A stretch of DNA of 64,000 nt from Prosthecobacter fusiformis (GCF_004364345.1 NZ_SOCA01000003.1:620001-684000), one strand, 5' to 3'. Numbered from the stretch's first letter, positions 34,420 to 43,095 are shown. Notes: generated by a model from the sequence alone, not told the origin. A program made the numbers and translations.

Positions 34420-35466
34420 ATGATTCCACGATTTCTCATCATTGGCCAGGGGCTGGCGGGCACTGCGCTGGCCTGGAGTCTGCATCAATGTGGGGTGGGT
34501 TTTCTCATCGTGGACAGGGATGAAGAGTTGACCTCATCCAAAGTGGCGGCGGGGTTGGTGACGCCAATCACGGGAATGCGCCTAAATTTGAACTGGCGCT
34601 ATGACACATTATATCCTGAAGCGATATATTTTTATCGCGGGATCGAGCAACGGCTGCAGGCGCGGTTTTATCATGAGGTGCCCATCATACGTCTGCTACG
34701 GGATGAGAAGGCGGCGGCACTGTGGGAAAAGCGGCGCATGCAGCCGGAAGTGCAGCCTTACCTCTGCAAAGTGGAAGGGCCGCTGGTAGATGACGCGGTA
34801 TTTGACAATCCGCAGGGCGGCTTCCAGCAGCAGCACAGCGGCTGGCTGGATACAGCGGCTTTTTTGAAGGCGAGCCGGGATTACTTCGAAAAACTCGGCT
34901 GCTGGCAGGCTGGGGAGGTGTCCTGGCAGGACCTGGAATTGAAGGATGGGGGTGTGTGTTGGCAGGGCACGTTTTATACCAGCGCCCTTTTTTGCACAGG
35001 CTGGGAGGCGGCACGGCATCCATGGTTCGACTGGGTGCCCTTCCGCAGTGCACGGGGAACGGTGCTGAATGTGGAGGCGGATACTGGGGGCGAGAGCCGC
35101 ATCATCAATCGCGGCTGCTGGCTGCTGCCGCGTGCGGATGGCAGTCTGCGGGTAGGGCCGACATATGAACTGGATTTTGAAGATCCGCATGTGCCTTCCC
35201 CCGTGGCCCTGGCTGGGCTGGAGCAAAAGCTGCGTGCTCTGCTGAAGCGGGACTTTTTAGTGAAAGGAAGCCAGACCGGAGTGCGACCGATCATCCAGGG
35301 TCATCAAGCCCTCATTGGCCGACATCCAGCGCGTCCGCAGATTGGATTTATGAACGGTCTCGGCTCCAAAGGAGTACTGCGTGCCCCCTGGGTGGCCCGA
35401 CAACTGGTGGCGCATCTGCTGGAGGGTGCGGAGATCGAAGCGGGGCTGGACCTAGCGGGAAATTGA
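34420..35466 (+). CDS. FAD-dependent oxidoreductase, DAO family
   Basis: From MIPRFLIIGQGLAG the protein has 348 residues. The N-terminal Rossmann fingerprint is FLIIGQGLAGTALAWSL (GxGxxG), followed by an acidic residue in FLIVDRDEE that would bind the FAD ribose. The C-terminal FAD contact GVRPIIQGHQALIG and GLGSKGVLRAPWVA are typical of DAO-type enzymes, including the MnmC C-terminal and glycine-oxidase groups. The substrate is probably an amine or amino acid but is not identifiable. The gene is divergent from the NMT1-kinase gene (starts 82 bp apart). Confidence 0.85.
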   Translation: MIPRFLIIGQGLAGTALAWSLHQCGVGFLIVDRDEELTSSKVAAGLVTPITGMRLNLNWRYDTLYPEAIYFYRGIEQRLQARFYHEVPIIRLLRDEKAAALWEKRRMQPEVQPYLCKVEGPLVDDAVFDNPQGGFQQQHSGWLDTAAFLKASRDYFEKLGCWQAGEVSWQDLELKDGGVCWQGTFYTSALFCTGWEAARHPWFDWVPFRSARGTVLNVEADTGGESRIINRGCWLLPRADGSLRVGPTYELDFEDPHVPSPVALAGLEQKLRALLKRDFLVKGSQTGVRPIIQGHQALIGRHPARPQIGFMNGLGSKGVLRAPWVARQLVAHLLEGAEIEAGLDLAGN

Positions 35467-35522
35467 GAGACGCTTTGAGCAGGTGCGGGTGTGCAGCTTA
35501 TTTTTTGTACGATTATACAAGT

Positions 35523-36263
35523 TTATACCGGCGGCATTACCCACAGCATCTTGTATAAAAACGCTCCCACGATGCCCCCGGCGACCGGTCCCAGGACAGG
35601 GATCCACGCATACCCCCAATCGGACCCACCTTTGCCGGGGATAGGCAGAATGGCATGGGCGATGCGGGGGCCGAGATCGCGGGCCGGGTTGATGGCATAA
35701 CCGGTAGGGCCGCCCAGGGAAAGGCCGATGGACCACACCAGGATACCCACCAGGGCAGGGGAAAATGCTTTATCAAAACCCGTGCCAGGGACCAGATTTT
35801 CCGGGGTGAGGATGGCCAGAAGACCGATGACCAGCATGGCAGTACCGATAGCCTCGCAGATAAAGTTCGATGCCGGATGGCGGATGGCCGGCGCAGTGCA
35901 AAAGGTGCCCAGCTTGGCTCCCTGATTCTCTGTTTCCTTCCAGTGTGGCAGATAGCTCAGCCAGACGAGCACCGCGCCCAAGAAGGCCCCGATCACCTGC
36001 GCCGCGATGTAACCGGGCACCAGAGCCCATTCAAATTTTCCAATGCTGGCCATCGCCAAAGTCACAGCGGGGTTCAAATGCGCCCCGCTGATGGCACTGG
36101 TGCAATAAACCGCGATGGTGACGGCAAATGCCCAGCCTGCCGTGATGACGATCCAGCCGGAGCTGTTGCCTTTGGTTTTACCGAGCACGACATTGGCGAC
36201 GACCCCGTCACCGAGCAGAACAAGGATGAGCGTGCCGATAACTTCAGCGAGAAAGGGAGACAT
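35523..36263 (-). CDS. Major intrinsic protein (aquaporin / glycerol facilitator)
   Basis: The 246-residue membrane protein has six helices and the two half-helices with NPA motifs: AHLNPAVTLA (~62-71) and YAINPARDLGPR (~192-203). The Asp right after the second NPAR is typical of the glycerol-facilitator (GlpF) branch, so glycerol or other small polyols are likelier substrates than water alone. No glycerol kinase gene is adjacent. It lies downstream of galE on the same strand with an 89-bp gap; co-transcription is possible. Confidence 0.92.
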   Translation of the reverse strand: MSPFLAEVIGTLILVLLGDGVVANVVLGKTKGNSSGWIVITAGWAFAVTIAVYCTSAISGAHLNPAVTLAMASIGKFEWALVPGYIAAQVIGAFLGAVLVWLSYLPHWKETENQGAKLGTFCTAPAIRHPASNFICEAIGTAMLVIGLLAILTPENLVPGTGFDKAFSPALVGILVWSIGLSLGGPTGYAINPARDLGPRIAHAILPIPGKGGSDWGYAWIPVLGPVAGGIVGAFLYKMLWVMPPV

Positions 36264-36352
36264 GGCGGTTAGTGGTTGGGAATTTCCACCGCCTTTCTAT
36301 CGGGATGCGATACGCACGACAAGACTGCTCTTGGGTCCGCTCAAAAAAGCCA

Positions 36353-37360
36353 CTACTCCGTATAACGGCCTTGGCGCGGCCCCGTCATCCATTTCCAGGC
36401 GCTTTCGATGTGCTCCTGCGGATCCTTATGCAGTGCCTCCCAGCCCAGTACAGCCTTGGCTTTGGCAGGCTGGCAGATCAGTTCAGGCGGGTCACCCGCA
36501 CGTCGCGGACCATAGAGCACAGGAATACTTTTACCGGTGACGGCCTCAGCCGTTTTGATGATTTCATTGACGCTGAAACCCCGTCCGGTGCCCAGGTTGA
36601 CGGGAGTGGTTAGGCCTCCTGCCCGCAAGTAATCGAGTGCCAAGGCATGAGCACTGGCCAAGTCATTCACATGGATATAGTCGCGGATGCAGGTGCCATC
36701 CGGCGTGGGGTAGTCAGTGCCAAAGACCGTGATGTTTTCGATTTCACCCGTGGCTGCCATGAGAATGCGCGGGATGAGGTGGGTCTCCGGATCGTGGTCT
36801 TCGCCGATCTCACCTGCCGGATCGCAGCCGCTGGCATTGAAATAACGCAGGAAAACGGCCTTCAGTCCCCAGGCATGGTCGCAATCCTTCAGCACCCGCT
36901 CCAGCATCCATTTGCTGGCTCCATAAGGATTCACCGGCGCTTGGGGATGATCTTCATCCATGGGCACATAGACGGGATTGCCATACGTGGCGCAGGTGGA
37001 GGAAAAGATGAAGTGCTTGCAGTTATGGCGCTGCATGGTTTCCAGCAGTACCAGCGGAGCGGCCAAATTGTTGCGGTAATATTTCAGCGGATCCGTTACC
37101 GATTCTCCCACATAGGCGTAAGCCGCAAAGTGGAGCACCGCTTCCGGTTGGTGATCCGTGAAAAGATCTTCCAATAGAGCGGCATCGCTCATGTCGCCAT
37201 GGACAAAGGTCACCTTGTCCATCGGCAGGGCCTCCCGGTGACCGAAAACCAGATTGTCCAAAACGACGATTTTTTCTCCCAAGGCCAGCAAATGTCTGAC
37301 CGTATGCGAGCCGATATAACCCGCGCCACCTGTGACTAATAGTGTGCCCTTGGATGCCAT
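36353..37360 (-). CDS. galE: UDP-glucose 4-epimerase
   Basis: The 335-residue protein is an extended short-chain dehydrogenase: NAD fingerprint GGAGYIGSH (~9-17), catalytic Ser/Thr in FSSTCATYG and the YxxxK motif in PYGASKWML (~150-158). Further GalE features are YFNASGCDPAGEIGEDHDPETHLIP and TPDGTCIRDYIHVNDLA. It interconverts UDP-glucose and UDP-galactose for polysaccharide synthesis. The gene diverges from the Gfo/Idh oxidoreductase (100-bp gap) and is followed by the aquaporin gene. Confidence 0.95.
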   Translation of the reverse strand: MASKGTLLVTGGAGYIGSHTVRHLLALGEKIVVLDNLVFGHREALPMDKVTFVHGDMSDAALLEDLFTDHQPEAVLHFAAYAYVGESVTDPLKYYRNNLAAPLVLLETMQRHNCKHFIFSSTCATYGNPVYVPMDEDHPQAPVNPYGASKWMLERVLKDCDHAWGLKAVFLRYFNASGCDPAGEIGEDHDPETHLIPRILMAATGEIENITVFGTDYPTPDGTCIRDYIHVNDLASAHALALDYLRAGGLTTPVNLGTGRGFSVNEIIKTAEAVTGKSIPVLYGPRRAGDPPELICQPAKAKAVLGWEALHKDPQEHIESAWKWMTGPRQGRYTE

Positions 37361-37460
37361 GCTGTGCCCTTAGCCATCGCCAGACGGGTCCGCAATACCA
37401 AATCCGGTGACTTTATCGGTGTTGACCGGCGCTTTCTGCCTCGCTAGCCTGAACGTCTCT

Positions 37461-38618
37461 ATGGAAACCGTCAGACTCGGCATCGTTGGACTTGGCAACA
37501 TGGGCAAGGCCCATCTCGCAAACATTCGCGCGGGCAAAGTGCCCGGACTGCGCGTCACCGCCATGTGTGAAAGCGTGGGCACGCTCCCCGCCGCTCAGGA
37601 AGGTGAGAAACAGTTCACCGATGTGAGTCTGATGATCAAATCCGGCGAAATTGACGCCATCCTGATCTGCACCCCTCACTTCAGCCACACCACCATCGGT
37701 ATCGAGGCCCTCCAGGCTGGCCTGCATGTCCTCGTTGAAAAGCCCATCTCCGTTCATAAAGCCGACTGCGAGCGCCTCATCGCCGCCCACACGGACAAGA
37801 GCAAAATCTTCGCCGCCATGTTTAACATGCGCACGAATGCCTGCTTCAAGAAGGTCAAGGACCTCATCGACAGCGGCGAACTGGGCGAAATCCGCCGCGT
37901 GCATTGGGAGGTCACCAATTGGTTCCGCACCAACTATTATTATGCCACCGGCGGCTGGCGCGGCACCTGGAAAGGTGAAGGCGGCGGCGTGTTGATGAAC
38001 CAGTGCCCACACAATCTGGACCTCTTCCAGTGGATGTTCGGTGTGCCAAAAACCGTGCGCGGTTTCTGCCAGTTCGGCCGCTTCCATGAAATCGAAGTCG
38101 AGGACGATGTGACCGCTGTCCTGCAATACGAAAACGGCACCACCGCCACTTTTGTTACCTCCACCGGTGAAGCCCCAGGCGTGAACAAGCTGGAAATCTC
38201 TGCTGAAATGGGCCGCCTCACGGTCACCGATGGCAGCAAGATCCACTTCCAGCGCAATCGCCAGGCCATGAGCAAATTTTGCATGGAAGCGGAAGCTGCC
38301 TTTGCCATGCCCGAAAGCTGGCACATGGAAATCCCCGTCGCCGAAAGCGGTGGCCAGCACGTGGAGATCCTGCAAAACTTCACCAATGCCATCCTCAAAG
38401 GTGAAAAACTCCTCAGCCCCGCTGAGCAGGGCATTCACAGCGTGGAGCTGGCCAATGCCATCCTCCTCAGCACCTGGCAGGACAAAGCCATCGAGCTGCC
38501 CATGAGCGCTGCCGACTACGAACGCATCCTCATCGAAAAAGGCGAAAAAAGCACCTTCCAGAAGACCAAAGTGGTGGCCAAAGCCAGCGCCGACGACTTC
38601 GCTAAGAGCTTCCGTTAA
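37461..38618 (+). CDS. Gfo/Idh/MocA family NAD(P)-dependent oxidoreductase
   Basis: From METVRLGIVGLGNMG the protein has 385 residues. The Rossmann fingerprint is GIVGLGNMGKAH (~7-18). The conserved EKP motif occurs in HVLVEKPISVHK (~95), and the C-terminal catalytic His in GGVLMNQCPHNLDLFQWMFG lies where family members place it. Such enzymes oxidise or reduce sugars, sugar acids or inositol. Verrucomicrobiota have many paralogs, and the substrate is not predictable. An open frame to 37407 upstream is not needed. A hairpin terminator follows. Confidence 0.93.
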   Translation: METVRLGIVGLGNMGKAHLANIRAGKVPGLRVTAMCESVGTLPAAQEGEKQFTDVSLMIKSGEIDAILICTPHFSHTTIGIEALQAGLHVLVEKPISVHKADCERLIAAHTDKSKIFAAMFNMRTNACFKKVKDLIDSGELGEIRRVHWEVTNWFRTNYYYATGGWRGTWKGEGGGVLMNQCPHNLDLFQWMFGVPKTVRGFCQFGRFHEIEVEDDVTAVLQYENGTTATFVTSTGEAPGVNKLEISAEMGRLTVTDGSKIHFQRNRQAMSKFCMEAEAAFAMPESWHMEIPVAESGGQHVEILQNFTNAILKGEKLLSPAEQGIHSVELANAILLSTWQDKAIELPMSAADYERILIEKGEKSTFQKTKVVAKASADDFAKSFR

Positions 38619-38653
38619 TAGAGGGAGGATACCCTCATCCGCATCTCATAGCC

Positions 38654-38686
38654 AGCACCAACGAAGGCCCGTCCTTTGTTGGTGCT
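38654..38686 (+). terminator. Hairpin, probable terminator of the Gfo/Idh gene
   Basis: A 9-bp perfect outer stem (AGCACCAAC with its complement) extends by GAAGG/CCTTT to about 14 bp around a 5-base loop. The following TGCCTGCTTATTTT is only partly T-rich. Confidence 0.6.
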
Positions 38687-38719
38687 TGCCTGCTTATTTT
38701 GGGAGGTTAAATCCAGGTC

Positions 38720-39301
38720 ATGATCTCGGAAACGCAGCCCATGCCCAGGGAGCCGCCCTCCTGGCTTGTCTCCAGAAGGGAATATCATGTCATGGCTGAG
38801 GCTGGTGTCTTCAAGCCCGACGACAAGGTGGAACTCATCAATGGGAGAATCGTCACTAGGGAGACGTTGGACCCATGGCATGTATCCAGCACAGACATAC
38901 TCAGAGAGTTGCTGGCTAGCCTCTACGGAATGAAGTGTCATGTACGCTCTCCTGCCGTTTTAGGATTGGGCGATCATTCAGAACCAGAACCCGATATCCT
39001 CGTACTTCGGCGCAGAGAAGACCATTATCGCAACAGCCATCCCGAGCCTTCTGATGCCTGGATCATGATTGAGGTTTCCAATACCTCACGCGTTTATGAC
39101 CTTGGCAGCAAGCATGATCTCTATGCACGACATGGCGTGCCGGAATACTGGGTGGTGGATGGAAAGCATCGCTGCGTTCACGTCTTTCGGAATCCCCTGG
39201 AAGGTATGTTTCGCGAAAGCCGCATTTATCAGGCAGGAGAATCCATTCCCTTGCCAAATGCAGAAGGAGCGAGCCTGAGAGTGGATGCTGGTTGGTTTTA
39301 A
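38720..39301 (+). CDS. Uma2 family (DUF820) nuclease-fold protein
   Basis: The 193-residue protein has the Uma2 order: VELINGRIV near 39-47, SEPEPDILVL with the PD metal-binding pair at ~91-100, and IMIEVSNTSRVYDLGSKHDLYARHGVPEYWVVD, which holds the E-x-S ... K of the PD-(D/E)xK nuclease fold. These proteins are abundant in cyanobacteria and PVC bacteria and their role is not established; restriction-like or mobile functions have been proposed. It stands alone between two terminator-bounded units. Confidence 0.88.
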   Translation: MISETQPMPREPPSWLVSRREYHVMAEAGVFKPDDKVELINGRIVTRETLDPWHVSSTDILRELLASLYGMKCHVRSPAVLGLGDHSEPEPDILVLRRREDHYRNSHPEPSDAWIMIEVSNTSRVYDLGSKHDLYARHGVPEYWVVDGKHRCVHVFRNPLEGMFRESRIYQAGESIPLPNAEGASLRVDAGWF

Positions 39302-39338
39302 AGCTGAGCCATAGATTCTATTAAAGACCCTTTGTGCC

Positions 39339-40988
39339 TCACGGCTGAAACAAAAACTCACTCGTATTCAGCAGGGCCCAGGCGATGTCCTGCGGGGCAG
39401 ATTCTGGATGTTCGGCCAGGTGTCGCAAGGCGGCTGATTCCTCCCGACCCTCAGGAAAGCGGCCCAGGGTTGAAAGGAAAAGATGCTCCACCTTGGAGGT
39501 TGGTGATTCGTGTTTTGAAACGCTCCGAGCTTTCACTTTCGCGGCCTGTTCGACCAAGGAGCTGGTGATGATGAAGCGTGTCAGCGCATGGGAAATCACG
39601 GGCGCACTTTCATCCGACCACTCCCGCGTCCCCCGGCCTAACAAACGAAGTGGATGACCCTCAGGTGGCACTTGTCCGATGTCGGCACCGGTTGAAGATG
39701 CCGCGCCCTCGCTGCCTGCCTCCACGCTCCATGCAGTCCAGGTCACCTCAGGCGGCAGCCTCTTCAAAAACGGCCCGTCAGTCAGGCTGGGTTGCCCAGG
39801 CTGGACCCGGCGGACCGCTTCACTCTGATAAGCCATCGTGCGGGCCAGGATGCGCATGAATTCTTTTTGCCGGTACCCACAGCGCATGAATTCCTCTCCT
39901 AGAGATCGCACCGGACCTGCGGAATCATTGTCCGGGTCCAGCAGATCTTCTGGCCACGCTCCCTTCCACGCAGGCGGCATCTCACAGTTATTTTCTGTGA
40001 AGGCTGTATGATAAGGCATGGCCTGCACGGCACCTTCCCAATATTGCCCTGAGCGGTTGATCCGGCCGAACAAACGATGCCACAAACGCAGGGCACCGAC
40101 TTCCGCAAACCGGTTGTTAGTGGGCCCGGTGAACCACAAGGCCAGCTCCTCCCTCGGCACCTTTCCAGGCGTGGGCAGGGCAGCCAGCGCCACACTGGCT
40201 TCATCCCCGGGGTCAGCTGAAAGTGGCAGATAGCGGGGGGCGATCCAGTCTCCCGGTTTGCCATCCCGGTAAGCATAACGGGATGGCAGGCGGGGACCGT
40301 TTTTAAACGAGTCAGCAAAACAGCCCGCAAACTCAAAGGTCTGCCGCTGGGTAAACTCCGCGTAGGGGTGGTCGTGGCATTGGGCACAATAAAGACGGGC
40401 CCCCAGAAAAGCCTCCGCCGTTTCCGTACTGGTGTGCAGGAGGTCTCCTCCATCGCGGGTATAAAAACCGGAGGCAGGATGCGCCTCCATGTCCTCATTG
40501 GGGGACCTCAGCAGGGTAGCCATCAACTTATCATAGGGCATATCATCAGCCATCGCCTTGTGCAGCCAGGCGATGAAAGGTGCCTGGGACTGGTTGCCGA
40601 GGGTATCCTTCACCCGCAGGCTTTCTGCCAGCAGTTGAAAACGGACCTCTGCGGCACCGGGTTCTTCTAGCAAACGATCCACCAAAGCGCCGCGTTTTGC
40701 AGGTGCCGGATCCTCCAGGAACTGCCGCACCTCCGCCGCCTTCGGCAACCGCCCCGCCAGATCAATGCAGGCTCTCCTCAGGAAAACGGCATCATCAGCT
40801 TGCCGAAGGCGATCTGGGGCCGGCTGTTCGGTGATTGCACCCCCCTCCTGCTTCCGCGCATTCAGCAGTGCCAAGTCCACGCGCGCAGCAGCAGCCTGAA
40901 CTTCGCTCTCTGACAAGGGCTGTGCACAAAGGAATCCACAGGCAAACAAAACGAAGCCCGCCAAAAACACAGGCAAATAGAGTTTCAT
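39339..40988 (-). CDS. Exported DUF1549/DUF1553 protein (PVC-specific)
   Basis: From MKLYLPVFLAGFVLFACGFLC the 549-residue protein has a signal peptide. The N-terminal DUF1549 block (FLRRACIDLAGRLPKAAEVRQFL) is followed by a CxxCH-like site, LYCAQCHDHPYAEF, and by the C-terminal DUF1553 block with FGRINRSGQYWEGAV, GEEFMRCGYRQKEFMRILARTMAYQ and the terminal ALLNTSEFLFQP. These proteins are almost confined to Planctomycetota and Verrucomicrobiota and usually sit next to a DUF1501 sulfatase-like partner, which is absent here. A role in periplasmic polysaccharide breakdown is suspected but unproven. Upstream in-frame sequence to 41168 is rejected because it would hide the signal peptide. Confidence 0.88.
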   Translation of the reverse strand: MKLYLPVFLAGFVLFACGFLCAQPLSESEVQAAAARVDLALLNARKQEGGAITEQPAPDRLRQADDAVFLRRACIDLAGRLPKAAEVRQFLEDPAPAKRGALVDRLLEEPGAAEVRFQLLAESLRVKDTLGNQSQAPFIAWLHKAMADDMPYDKLMATLLRSPNEDMEAHPASGFYTRDGGDLLHTSTETAEAFLGARLYCAQCHDHPYAEFTQRQTFEFAGCFADSFKNGPRLPSRYAYRDGKPGDWIAPRYLPLSADPGDEASVALAALPTPGKVPREELALWFTGPTNNRFAEVGALRLWHRLFGRINRSGQYWEGAVQAMPYHTAFTENNCEMPPAWKGAWPEDLLDPDNDSAGPVRSLGEEFMRCGYRQKEFMRILARTMAYQSEAVRRVQPGQPSLTDGPFLKRLPPEVTWTAWSVEAGSEGAASSTGADIGQVPPEGHPLRLLGRGTREWSDESAPVISHALTRFIITSSLVEQAAKVKARSVSKHESPTSKVEHLFLSTLGRFPEGREESAALRHLAEHPESAPQDIAWALLNTSEFLFQP

Positions 40989-41042
40989 GCCGTTGAAACG
41001 GCCAGCCACTTCATCAATTAGAGGTTCATCCGCTTTGAGGCT

Positions 41043-41252
41043 ATGGCCGCCGCTCACCGCAAAGCCATATGCGCCCTCGCGTTGCTTTTCCATGTCGCCA
41101 CCGAATCCGATGAAACCGCCGTCTCTCTGGCTTGTTTGATGCGCGCCCTCGCCATGCTGGTGGATCACGGCTGGCTCTCAGAATCGGAGATCGAGACAGG
41201 CGGAAGCCCCGGCCTGGACTACCTCACCCATCCCAAACTTTTTACCGAATGA
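41043..41252 (+). CDS. Small hypothetical protein
   Basis: A 69-residue frame (MAAAHRKAICALALLFHVATESDETAV ... YLTHPKLFTE), divergent from the DUF1549/1553 gene (starts 54 bp apart). It has a mildly hydrophobic first half and no motif I recognise. Composition looks coding-like, and a strong hairpin follows the stop by 10 bp, which supports a real short transcript. A chance frame cannot be excluded. Confidence 0.45.
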   Translation: MAAAHRKAICALALLFHVATESDETAVSLACLMRALAMLVDHGWLSESEIETGGSPGLDYLTHPKLFTE

Positions 41253-41262
41253 GGGAAAGCGA

Positions 41263-41306
41263 ACTGTCAAAACTGCTAAAAGCTCCCTTTTGACAGTTTT
41301 AGCAGT
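41263..41306. repeat. Long hairpin built from four copies of an ACTGYYAAAA motif
   Basis: ACTGTCAAAA (41263-41272) and ACTGCTAAAA (41272-41281) are followed, after a 6-base loop, by the complements of each in the same order (41288-41297 and 41297-41306). The whole can fold as a 19-bp stem with two C-A mismatches and two G-T wobbles, or as interlocked shorter stems. It may be a bidirectional terminator or a protein-binding site. Confidence 0.6.
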
Positions 41307-41431
41307 GACCAACTCACAAAACCGCAGCCAACCTGTCATCCTTAACCGCCTTTTGATCATGGCCCATATAGGAGAACCATGCCCTCAATTCTCAGACCCG
41401 CAGAGGTCACTGGAATTTGCTTGCAATCCAC

Positions 41432-41451
41432 TATGGATAGGAATATCCATA
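41432..41451. repeat. Perfect 8-bp inverted repeat at the start of the small exported-protein gene
   Basis: TATGGATA (41432-41439) and TATCCATA (41444-41451) flank a GGAA spacer. The left arm contains the ATG at 41433, so it could act as an operator or sequester that start if 41457 is used instead. Confidence 0.4.
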
Positions 41452-41897
41452 AGCATATGGTAGTAAGATTAATTTGCACAACGATCATTTGCTTTATTTC
41501 GTCATGTTCCATTGCGGTAACTGCGGTGCCCGTATCAGGCCCCGCGATGGGCACAGGATCGATGGTTGCTAAATTCACGTGGTCCAATTCAAATAGCGGC
41601 AAAGTTACGGCCACTATGCCGTGGGGGGAGAAATGCGCAGGACGCTACTCCACAGGCGGAGCTGATGGAGGAATGGCATGGAATTCTGGCGTGATGCAAT
41701 TCCATAAGTCGTCCCAATCATCGTTTGGGGAATTCGAGTCAAGGGCGGCTTCGATGGGAAGCGTCCATGTAGGCAAAGCCCTTTTGGTAGGGGACCAAGG
41801 AACCGTCATAGATGTAATTTACGCAGCTACGTCGCCAACCCACGGCTTCGGTGAGGCCAAGGATTCAAAAGGCAATTTTTACAAGATTGTTTTTTAA
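41433..41897 (+). CDS. Small exported protein, possible lipoprotein, unknown function
   Basis: From MDRNIHKHM at 41433 the protein has 154 residues; MVVRLICTTIICFISSC at 41457 is an equally good start. The N-terminal hydrophobic stretch ends in ISSCS, a plausible lipobox with Cys as first mature residue. The mature part contains GTGSMVAKFTWSNSNSGKV, GEKCAGRYSTGG and a Gly/Ser-rich centre, which resembles small secreted beta-rich proteins of unknown function. Base use looks less G+C-rich than in neighbouring genes, consistent with recent acquisition. No neighbour suggests a function. Confidence 0.65.
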   Translation: MDRNIHKHMVVRLICTTIICFISSCSIAVTAVPVSGPAMGTGSMVAKFTWSNSNSGKVTATMPWGEKCAGRYSTGGADGGMAWNSGVMQFHKSSQSSFGEFESRAASMGSVHVGKALLVGDQGTVIDVIYAATSPTHGFGEAKDSKGNFYKIVF

Positions 41898-42224
41898 AGG
41901 CCAACTGGCCATGTCGGAACGTTTTTCAACGGAACAACAAACGTTAAGCGCATCTTTACGACACTGAACGAACGCGCCGCCTTGATTGGTCCCAAGGTTC
42001 TATTGAGCCAGTAAGCCAATCACAGATTTACCCTGTTTTACCATGCCCCTCTGCCGCGAACTTTCAGCGCCATCGTGCAGTGCCTCAGAGAGGTGAGGCG
42101 CTAGAGCGTCATGGCTTAAACCCTGAGCACAGCCTGAACCCTTTGGGTAAACTTTGTGGAAACCTTGACGCAACCTTGCCGCCCGCGAGCGTCTCAGGGA
42201 ACCGGGGAACCGGAGGGTAAGGGC
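41898..42224. other. Intergenic region with no supported gene
   Basis: This 327-bp stretch shows no open frame with coding character, no RNA gene and no clear terminator. A short frame in phase with the preceding gene continues 36 codons past its stop, which is within chance expectation. Confidence 0.4.
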
Positions 42225-42743
42225 CTAGTTCAGCTTCACAATCCTCGTCCTGAAAAAGCGCCTCGGAGTGCTGCCGCCATAAGTGCCCGGATTCGCTACC
42301 GCCCAGTTCAGTAAATCGGTGCTCGATTCGAGAATGACCTGATACTGTCCGCCTGCATCCTCTGGAATAACGACGGCATTAGCGGGAATCACATTCGCCG
42401 CCAAATTGGCGCGGGGGATGGCAATTACGGTAAGGCTGGCGAAAGAACGAATTGATTTCGCATCGCTCGAAAAACCGCAGGACCAGCAATCTTGGGTTGT
42501 GGATTTTGATTTGTCCTTTGGGGCTGTAACTGAAATGTGTCTGTGCCGATCTGAACTTCTAGCGGGTCTGCACTATACGAAAAGACAGTTTCCGCCGTAT
42601 CACCTGCCGCCAGTGTAATTGTCTGGCTATACATCAGAAGCGGCCCTTCACCCGGATACGGCGGAATAATCAGATTCACATACTCCGCCGCGTTGCATGG
42701 CGAACAGGGCATAGATGAGGCAGGCGGCAGATAGTATTTTCAT
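42225..42743 (-). pseudogene. Frameshifted gene for a small secreted Verrucomicrobia-type protein
   Basis: Three reading-frame pieces together form one plausible ~170-residue secreted protein. The first (ATG at 42743) gives a signal peptide MKILSAACLIYALFAMQ. A one-base shift near 42691 leads into AAEYVNLIIPPYPGEGPLL ... VQIGTDTFQLQ. A second shift at the A-run 42470-42474 leads into SSDAKSIRSFASLTVIAIP ... YQVILESSTDLLNW and RRFFRTRIVKLN, then a stop at 42225. The terminal 'LESSTDLxxW ... RRFFR' module is familiar from exported Verrucomicrobiota proteins. The two shifts compensate each other in phase (one extra base, one missing). It may be a pseudogene or carry sequencing errors. Confidence 0.75.
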
Positions 42744-42869
42744 AGGAGGTAAGTGAGCCACAAATTGCCTCAGAATGCCCGTGATCTATTCTGAAATAGA
42801 CTGGCACACGTTGTCACCTGAGCCATTTCACCACTTTAATCAGGCGTAATTCATTGATTTTCAACGCAT

Positions 42870-42944
42870 TGGAGGCGAGGGCGGGAATTGAACCCGCGCA
42901 TACCGGTTTTGCAGACCAGTGCATTACCACTTTGCTACCTCGCC
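42870..42944 (-). tRNA. tRNA-Cys (GCA)
   Basis: On the minus strand the acceptor stem GGCGAGG pairs with CCTCGCC, followed by discriminator T and an encoded CCA (complement of 42870-42872). The anticodon stem-loop is CTGGT-CTGCAAA-ACCGG with anticodon GCA. The T arm GCGGG-TTCAATT-CCCGC is standard. D-arm residues are consistent with a Cys tRNA. Confidence 0.95.
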
Positions 42945-43043
42945 ATTGCTCCGTGAGCAGAGGAGTCTATAAGTCGGGTCTGGGGAGGTGTCAACCTTTT
43001 GGCGAAGGACATCGCAAGACCTGACTGGCACAGGAGCAAACAA

Positions 43044-43072
43044 AAGGGGCCGTGGCATGACCACGACCCCTT
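43044..43072 (-). terminator. Rho-independent terminator of the glutaredoxin gene
   Basis: On the minus strand AAGGGG-T-CGTGG pairs with CCACG-G-CCCCTT around a 5-base loop (one mismatch), and the run CCCCTTTTGTTTG follows. It lies 24 bases past the stop at 43096. Confidence 0.85.
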
Positions 43073-43095
43073 GAGGAATGGATAGCTGATCTCGC

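Noticed and set aside
41895-42011. In-frame continuation of 36 codons after the stop of the small exported-protein gene
   Set aside because: An open run of this length has a fair chance of arising randomly, and there is no readthrough signal.
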